From Pholiota molesta (taxonomy: Eukaryota; Basidiomycota; Agaricomycetes; Agaricales; Strophariaceae): a DNA stretch of 64,000 nucleotides. Shown here one piece after another: positions 57,418 to 64,000 of the stretch. How positions within the stretch are numbered: position 1 is the stretch's first letter; each line of letters opens with the position of its first letter. The translations under genes and the position numbers were made by a program. Under the pieces are notes generated by a model that saw only the letters and a program-made list of their open reading frames with translations, made no database searches and had not been told where the DNA came from. The stretch is from the NCBI GenBank assembly GCA_014925825.1, contig JACGCK010000054.1:1-64000 (forward strand), given 5' to 3'.

Positions 57418-58715
57418 TGTCATCCCCCTTTTGTTCGAGGACGGGTCCTTCTGAATCTCTTCTCGTTATCGCTCGTCGTCGCCGCGTCGCGTCCCCCCTC
57501 GTCCGCGGATCTCTCGCCTCGGTTTTTTTCCTGGTCCATCGCTTTCTGCATCGCTTTCCAGCCTCCATCCTCAGCGGACTCACACCATCAAAAAATCCGC
57601 AACGTGCTACTCCCGCTCGCTACTGCTCTGAACGAATCCACTTATTGGTATTTATTCGCTTGACGTTCTATTTTCTCCGCCGGTTTTCCTGTCTGTTTGA
57701 CATTCGCCTGCCTGTGTCTTCGCGTATCAGTAGCGCGTATGGGGTTTATTCGATTATTCAATTACGGTCTTCATGCTTAGCTTTCCCTGGATTTCATGTA
57801 GCTCTACCTCGTCCTTTTTCTTTTCTTTTTAGAACTCAATCCAACCAATCATTATCCCTAGTATGCATACATTACATTCCACGAGACATTTACTTGACCA
57901 CTTTGACGAATCCTGTCCACGCACGTACGTACAACTCCAACTTAAAAACCCTTCCCGATAGATGTTTTCACTGCTTCCCATAACGAAGAACGACGCTACG
58001 AAATTTACGTGCGCTTTTCTCTCTTTTGATGAATGTAAATGCGATGACGATGAGCAGTGGTGGGTGGTCATGAATTGACAGTGAATAAAACATGGATGGT
58101 CAGGCAGTCATTATATATACGTGAGACGACGAGGCGAAGTCTAAAAAGGAATGTAAAATTAAGAAAGAGACGTTCCATAAACAAACAATAGCGACGTAGG
58201 CGGACGAGTGGTCGAAAAGAAAAGAGTTCGCAGCAGCGGAATCAACGGACAGCATCCAATTGAAGAAACCCTGTCCATGAAACATAGCGATGCTACCATC
58301 TGCTGCTACATACGCACCCGGGGGAGATCGGAGATACGGGTAAGGACGATCGGACATACTCAGTCGGATAGGTAGAAAGAACGAGGACGAGAAAATTAAG
58401 TCCACGCCCAGTACTTTTTGAGAAGCATGTCTACACACCGCTAGCGACGGTGAGAGCTGCGCGGCGGGAAGTCGAACAGGGTGTGGGACTGTAGATCATG
58501 GATGATAGTGCAGGGTAGTTGAGTGGCACATGGGCGGGCGCACAGGGTTGGATGGTACAGTATGAATCGGACGTGCGGCGGAGATGGATTGAATGATTGA
58601 AGTTGATGGTGGTCCGTGGAGGAGGAGTGGTAACATGGATGGTGTGTTCTAGAGTATGGACAGAAGGCGATAACCAGATAAACAAGCATACGAGCGAGCA
58701 TTCCACTCAGCCGTT
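57418..58715. other. Intergenic between convergent genes
   Basis: Pyrimidine-rich 3' flank of EOS1, then the downstream flank of TOM70. No supported gene. Confidence 0.5.
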
Positions 58716-61403
58716 TCAAGCCGTCGACGCGATCTGGTTCAACTGCGCCGCCATATCAGGGTAGGCGTGCAAGAACTCAACCTGCGCAGCGGTAGCCTAC
58801 AAGAAACACCATCATCAGCATATACTCTCCTCAAATCATCCAGTGATAGACGCACGTATTGGTAAGTCAGCGCATTGATCAACTCCGGCTCGCTCCTCGC
58901 CAGCTCAGCCTGGCGCTCGAACATCTTCACCGCCTCCGGGATCTTGGCCTGCTGCAGGCTCAGCTGCGCGAGCGTCGCCACCGCGGCCTCGCATTCGGGG
59001 TCGATCCGCAGCGCCTCGTGGCAGCATCGCTCCGCGGCACCGATCTCCTGCTTCCACTGGTACAGAGCGAGGCCCTTGTTGACGAGCGAAAGAACGTTGG
59101 GTGGCGACCTATTCACGATACCAGTGAGTACATTCAACGAGATAGCCAAAAAGTGTATGATCGCTCACTTGGCCTTCTCGAGCTCGATGGCCTTGTCAAA
59201 CTTCTCCACTGCCTCCTCGAACCGTCCCTGGTCCAAAAGCAGCTCACCACTAAGTGACAAAATCCATTCAGCATATTGTTTTTTGGATAGCAAACAAGAC
59301 CTCGACTTACTAGTAATTGCTTGGCTCGCTCCTATTCGGGAACGCCCGCAGCGTCCTTCGGAATGTCGCCATGCTCTTCGCCAGGTCACCCATCTTGTAC
59401 TGCGCCACCGCGAGCTGGATGTGGCTGAACACGAACGTGTCGTCAAGCTCTGACGACGTCGTGTAGTTCGTAGCCGCATCCGCGAACTCGTTCATAATAA
59501 ATAGGACTAAAAAGATACAAAATATCCTCGTTGAACAAGGCTGCCTCGATGGTTAGAGGAACAAGCATTGGACTCACCTTGTCCTCGGTGGTAGTAAACA
59601 TCAGGATCCTTGCTGTTGCTTTCGACAGCCTCGTCGAAGCACTTGAACGCCTGCTGCGGGTCGCCCTGCTCCATATGCACACTGGCAATCTTCACCAGAC
59701 TCTGCGTGAAATTAGGCACAATGCGCACGGACTCCTCCAAATCCGCCTTGGCCGCAGCTATCTCGCCCGTCAGGAACCTACAAGTGCGGAGGTCCAGGTT
59801 AGCAAGACTTCGAAATGTTGCAAAGCAAATCAAGTACGGACTTGAAAGTTCCTCTGAGGTTGAGCGCCTCAGCACGGCCTGCATCCCACGACACGCCCTG
59901 CTCCAAAGCCTCGTTGACGAGGGTTACTGAATGCGCATAGTCAGCCGCGTCGAGCGCTTGCAGTGCGAGTAGCAGTGTTTGATCGCCTGTGCTTGGGTTT
60001 TCAGGAAGGGTGGGATGGGCACCTGAAGATGTTCAAAGTGGCGTTTAGTAAACATTTACGAGAGTGCAAACTGCAGCTAAGAACACTTACGGGGTCGGAA
60101 AGCAGCGAAATAGGCAGAGATGAATGTGTATGAGGGCAGTCTGGGTTCCCGAGCCTATTAGAGAATGTAAAACTGTAATGAGCGTATAATCATAGGAGCT
60201 GTCTTGAGTTTCATTCACCTCCATAATCTCCTTTGCCTTCTGAGCCGAAAGAGACTTCAGCACCCGTTCTACTGAGTTGGCCGTGCCCTGGTTTTGGAAT
60301 CGGTCAATGATGGTTGCGGCCGTGTAATCTAGAGACATTCATGCATCAGCTTAGATCCATTGCTTTCCTCATCGGGCGACGTTGGCATGCATTTGCGAAC
60401 CGGCGCCGACCGCCCCAAGAAGAAGAGAATTGGACTCACCTCTCAGGGCCTCTTCCCATTTCTCAAGGCCCTCAAGTGCCATCGCCCGCCTGTTCAGTGC
60501 CTTGAGGTATTTAGGATCCAATTTGAGCGCCGCGTCGCAGTCCTCGACGACTTCTTGATATTTTGGAGGTGTCATGTTAATGTAGCCTGACGAATTGAAA
60601 TATGTAAATATCTTTTTCGTTGTATGTTCGCCAAGTCTGGGACTCACATGCTGCGCGATTGCTGTAGAAAACAGGTTCCCGGGGCGATACTTGGATGGCA
60701 CGGGTGTAGAGTTCGGCGGCAACAGTGAAGTCGCGTGCCTGGTATGCGGCATTGCCTTTGGTTTTGAAGCTGGAAGCGATTTTGGCGCGTGTCTAGGATG
60801 AAGAGGGGAAGTCAGATCGACAATTCATAGGAAGTGAATGCAAAAAATAACACAAATCGAAGAAAGTTAAGGAGGCAATTCAGGCCATGAAAGCCAGAAG
60901 GATTACAGCTACGAAATAGGAAGTCAACCTACCTCGTCAGGCAACGCCAGCACCTGCTCCGCTGTCAATTTCTCATAGTCCTCCTCAACTACAAATCATA
61001 AACGAAACAGCATCAGCTTCACTCAATTCCTCCACAAATAGAGCATATACTACTCACCAACAGCATCTTCCACAGTTGCTGCGCCATCAGCTTTTGGCTT
61101 CCTCTCCTCCAATATGGGCCCGTCTGTCGAGCCCTTTTTGTCTTTACCGCTCTTCTTCGCCCCGCGGCTGCCGGTCTTCTTCTTCTTTCCCTTGCCCGTC
61201 TCACCGTCATCACTTCCCGCTTTCTTGCTCGATGTTGACGCTGACGACGTTGAGGCGTAATACGCTACACCCGCGCCCGCGACGACAGCCGCCGCGGTAG
61301 CAATCACGATGGCCTTTTTGTGCTCGCCGACAAAGTCCTGCACGCGCTCGAGGATGGAGGGTGTCGCGCTGTCGACTACCGCGCCGGTATTTAGGGGGGC
61401 CAT
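58716..61403 (-). CDS. TOM70: Mitochondrial import receptor Tom70
   Basis: A multi-exon minus-strand gene with stop at 58716-58718. The N-terminus [10 protein letters not shown] leads to a single membrane anchor ([20 protein letters not shown]), then a Lys/Gly-rich linker. TPR repeats follow: [59 protein letters not shown], the family motif [13 protein letters not shown], and a C-terminal TPR set ([29 protein letters not shown]). The end is [17 protein letters not shown]. Tom70 sits in the outer mitochondrial membrane and receives chaperone-bound carrier precursors, which fits the presence of a carrier gene elsewhere in the window only by coincidence. All splice junctions checked keep the frame. 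Confidence 0.93.
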
Positions 61404-61654
61404 GTTCGGTCTTAAGTTTAAGCTTTTGCGGGGAAATTAGGTAGTCTCAGGTGTTCGGGACGACAAGAGTGTCCTTGAAGGTGTGGGGAGTGGATAGGGG
61501 GTGGACTGCGCGTCGGGGACAGCGAGCTAGTCGGTGACGAAAGGAAAGAACCGGCAAAATTTGTTTCGGGTATGGAGCCTCGTGGGAATCTTCCTCCGTC
61601 GGCTTTGGTCATGTCGTAATTAACAACTTGAGCTTGCGCATGCACAACGGCAGG
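61404..61654. other. TOM70 upstream region
   Basis: No gene. The foldback element described next starts about 250 bp upstream of the TOM70 start codon, so it may lie in or next to the promoter. Confidence 0.5.
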
Positions 61655-62164
61655 CACTGCTGGAGGTGATTGCTGTTCCCAAATGGAACAGTGTATTGCA
61701 ACAGGTTTCATGGCTGTTCCCGAAAAAAAATAGATAAACTGTTTCAAAATAGAAAATTGAATAAACATGAAGACTGTTTTAACCCTGTTTCTTTCCTGAA
61801 AACAATAAATTTATCATAGCATATTTCTTTTGGAAACAGCTTATCTGTTTCTTTCTAGAAATAGTTTGAATTTTTATTTTCCTGTTCCATAGATATTAGC
61901 CTGTTTCCGTGGAACAGCCATTGAAACAGCCATAAAATGGCAAATAAAATTTAGAATGTTTCTTTCAGGAACAGATAAACTTTTTCCAAAAGAAATATGT
62001 GATGATAAATTTATTGTTTTCTTGAAAGAAACAGGTTTAAAACAGTCTTCATGTTTATTCGATGTTCTACTTCGAAACAGTTTATCTATATTTTTTCGGG
62101 AACAGCCATGAAACCTGTTGCAATACACTGTTCCATTTGGGAACAGCAATCACCTCCAGCAGTG
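61655..62164. mobile_element. 510-bp foldback MITE with CACTA-type ends
   Basis: A nearly perfect inverted repeat. The outer ~90 bp of each arm are almost identical, beginning CACTGCTGGAGGTGATTGCT at the left and its complement at the right. Similarity continues with small differences to the centre near 61910. Ends in CACTG with a 3-bp flanking duplication (AGG at 61652-61654 and 62165-62167) fit the CACTA/EnSpm superfamily. There is no coding capacity. A transcript would fold into a hairpin of more than 200 bp. Confidence 0.8.
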
Positions 62165-62167
62165 AGG

Positions 62168-62792
62168 CATACGCACCGCACACGACTACTATTTTCAACA
62201 ACAGAACTAGATCAGACATGAATATATTCAGTATTCACATTACAATTATGTTCAGGAATTTACCCCACGCGCAGGCGTTGGGGTTTGGCTGGGTATACTT
62301 ACAGACACAGGTAAGTAATTTCAAGAAATGAATTTATTTTACAACTGATCTCTCTTAGCGACTTTCTAAGTCGTGTGCCTTGGGTATCATACTTGCGAGA
62401 ATATAGCGATGTTTATCTCTAGACCTGTGTGCGTCCGAATCTGGAGAATACTTATCAGAGTGGCCCAACATTTCTCCTGATCAGCCCGGACAGTCTAGGA
62501 TGCCTGATACAGGAAAGAAAGGCACAGACAATGGAGACATAGGCAGCCCTATCTTGGAACGAGGCGCAGATCAGTTTGGCCAAGCTCCGTGACACCGTTC
62601 TTGCTGAACGCAGACCCAAGTGGCAGAAATACGCTGATCACATCCCACCCAAAAGTGCAAATGGCCGCGTCGGCGAACAGTGGTGGTTGATGATCAGCAA
62701 AGAATCAAGACGGTGGCCACCATTACTTCTCTGTGGCCATAGCGGGCATATTTGGTCCTTGGGGTTGTGGTTTCTTGAAAATGGAAGACCCG
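62168..62792. other. Intergenic
   Basis: No gene identified. It probably contains downstream exons or the 3' untranslated region of the coiled-coil gene, because a good splice donor lies at 62840. Confidence 0.35.
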
Positions 62793-64000
62793 TCAACACA
62801 GAAAACGATCACCGCCAGCCGAACGAGACCGAGTACTCACCTGGGCCCCTACCCCAGCTGGCAACCCCTGCGCTGCGAGCGCTGCAACTATTCTCTCCAT
62901 CTCCGACCAAGCGACGCTGACCTCCGCATTCTTCGCCGCAAGCAAGCTGCTTGGTGCATTAGCAGACTTTACTGCCTTCGAAATAGTTTGCCACTCCCTG
63001 GTCTTGTTAACATATGTAGCTAAGACTTGGGAGATGCGCTGCGCATTTGCTACAAGCACGGCGTTCTGCTCTCTGAGTTGTTTGCTACTCTCTTGCAACG
63101 CCTTTAACTTCTCCGTTGCAACGGCATTGATACGCGCGATGTAAGCGTCTTGGCTAGATATGCGTTCCGTGAGCTTCTGTATCGTGCTCCCTTGTTCCTG
63201 TGTTTCCGCGGCTTTGACATCGAATGTGGAAGGTACTTGACCTTGTCGTTGCTGCGATTGCTCGGCGCCCTTCTGCGTTTCAGTCCCATTCGTCTGCCCA
63301 ACGACTTGGCTGTGACGCAGCTTTTCATCAAGTACCTTCACGCTCTTCTGGAGTTGACCAATTTCTTCAGATTTGCGCGCCTTGTCTGCCTCCAAAGCTT
63401 CGCGTTCCTCCCCCCATTGCGCCCGTTCGTCTGCGAACTTCTTCTCCTTCTCTAGGCACTGGGTTATCTGTTCCTCGGCCTGTTCAAACAGTTTCATGAC
63501 GCGCGCCGTTTCTCCTTTCCATGCATCGCGTTCCTTTTCCCACTCCGCCCGCTCCTCTCCGAATTTCGTCTCCTTCTCCGTAAGCAGGGATATTTGCTGA
63601 CGGAGTTGGTCGATCTGCTGCGAGTTGTTCGTCTTTTCACTCTCCAATGCTTCGCGTATTTTCTCCCACTGGGCCCGTTCCTCCTCGAAATTCGACGCCA
63701 TTTCTAAGCGCTGAGAGATCTCCTGCTTGTCCCGGTCAGCCTGTTCCAAATTGCGCGCCCAGGAATCACGTTGTTCCCTCCATTGCGTCCGTTCCTTCTC
63801 GAACTCCGCCTCCCTCTGCAGCAGCGCCCGCTCGGCTTGCTCGATCTGTCGCGAGCTGCGCACCGCTTCCTCCTCCCGCGCACGGTGCTCCATCTGCCAC
63901 TGCGCCCGCTGCTCCTCAACCTCCTTCCTTCGCTCCGCCCGTTCAACTTCGAGCTCGCGCTCCTTCTTCCCAAGCAGTGCGACCCACTGCGCTTTGTCCT
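62793..64000 (-). CDS. C-terminal part of a long coiled-coil protein (5' end outside window)
   Basis: The frame is open to the window edge: upstream of the first Met at 63893 it continues through VEEQRAQWQ. The product is almost wholly charged heptad sequence. It contains a repeated unit of about 37-45 residues whose core is F-x-E-E-R-A-x-W-x-x-x-R-x-A (FEKERTQW, FEEERAQW, FGEERAEW, FADERAQW). A short non-coiled tail (EVSVAWSEMERIVAALAAQG) follows. An exact GCCCAG|GTGAGT donor at 62840 suggests the last ~15 codons before 62793 are intronic and the real terminus lies further left. No specific family was recognised. Confidence 0.7.
   Translation of the reverse strand, partial: DKAQWVALLGKKERELEVERAERRKEVEEQRAQWQMEHRAREEEAVRSSRQIEQAERALLQREAEFEKERTQWREQRDSWARNLEQADRDKQEISQRLEMASNFEEERAQWEKIREALESEKTNNSQQIDQLRQQISLLTEKETKFGEERAEWEKERDAWKGETARVMKLFEQAEEQITQCLEKEKKFADERAQWGEEREALEADKARKSEEIGQLQKSVKVLDEKLRHSQVVGQTNGTETQKGAEQSQQRQGQVPSTFDVKAAETQEQGSTIQKLTERISSQDAYIARINAVATEKLKALQESSKQLREQNAVLVANAQRISQVLATYVNKTREWQTISKAVKSANAPSSLLAAKNAEVSVAWSEMERIVAALAAQGLPAGVGAQVSTRSRSAGGDRFLC

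Noticed and set aside
56594..57583. 329-codon Arg-rich minus-strand ORF over EOS1
   Set aside because: Antisense shadow of a very GC-rich exon.

Overview
The window is nuclear DNA of a filamentous basidiomycete, most likely a mushroom-forming agaricomycete. Genes are split by many 45-70 nt GT-AG introns with CTRAY-like branch points. The gene content fits too: a DUF6535 membrane protein family, F-box proteins beginning with the agaric-type coiled-coil leader, an HGD-type protein kinase, a HET-domain gene and a 71-residue hydrophobic protein of the kind seen in agaricomycetes. I built the gene models by hand-splicing. For several genes the exon lengths sum to a multiple of three, which supports the models.

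Layout. 1-5.4 kb: the 3' end of an unknown gene, a HET-domain gene (794 aa, minus) and an 81-bp minisatellite. 5.4-8.9 kb: a complete, catalytically intact Argonaute. 9.3-12.4 kb: a small multi-pass membrane protein and an AT-rich region holding a hAT-like non-autonomous element. 12.4-14.2 kb: an F-box/LRR-like gene (minus). 15.6-19.4 kb: two tandem genes, a three-finger C2H2 protein resembling the INO80 subunit Iec1, then a diverged copy of its zinc-finger half fused to a complete protein kinase. 19.8-31 kb: a mitochondrial carrier, an F-box gene, a GNAT acetyltransferase, a tiny hydrophobic-protein gene and one intact plus two decayed copies of a DUF6535 gene. 31-34.4 kb: apparently gene-free. 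34.4-41.4 kb: a VWA (Med25-type) protein, then the divergent housekeeping pair PRP46 and TFIIS. 41.4-45.1 kb: a Helitron-like 3' terminus, a 2OG-Fe(II) dioxygenase and a U6 snRNA gene. 45.2-49.2 kb: tandem F-box paralogues. 50.1-61.4 kb: a conserved unknown protein with a CH-like segment, EOS1 and TOM70. 61.6-62.2 kb: a 510-bp foldback element with CACTA-type ends. 62.8 kb to the end: the C-terminal part of a coiled-coil protein.

Functional themes. Housekeeping genes (U6 and PRP46 in splicing, TFIIS in elongation, TOM70, EOS1, the carrier) are mixed with fast-evolving families (HET, F-box, DUF6535, the finger-kinase) and with defective mobile elements. Argonaute and a long inverted repeat that could form double-stranded RNA lie in the same window, but no direct link can be shown. 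The most unusual object is the zinc-finger/kinase fusion at 17373-19381. At least three otherwise good genes carry an apparent single-base loss in a G or C run, which looks more like assembly error than gene decay.
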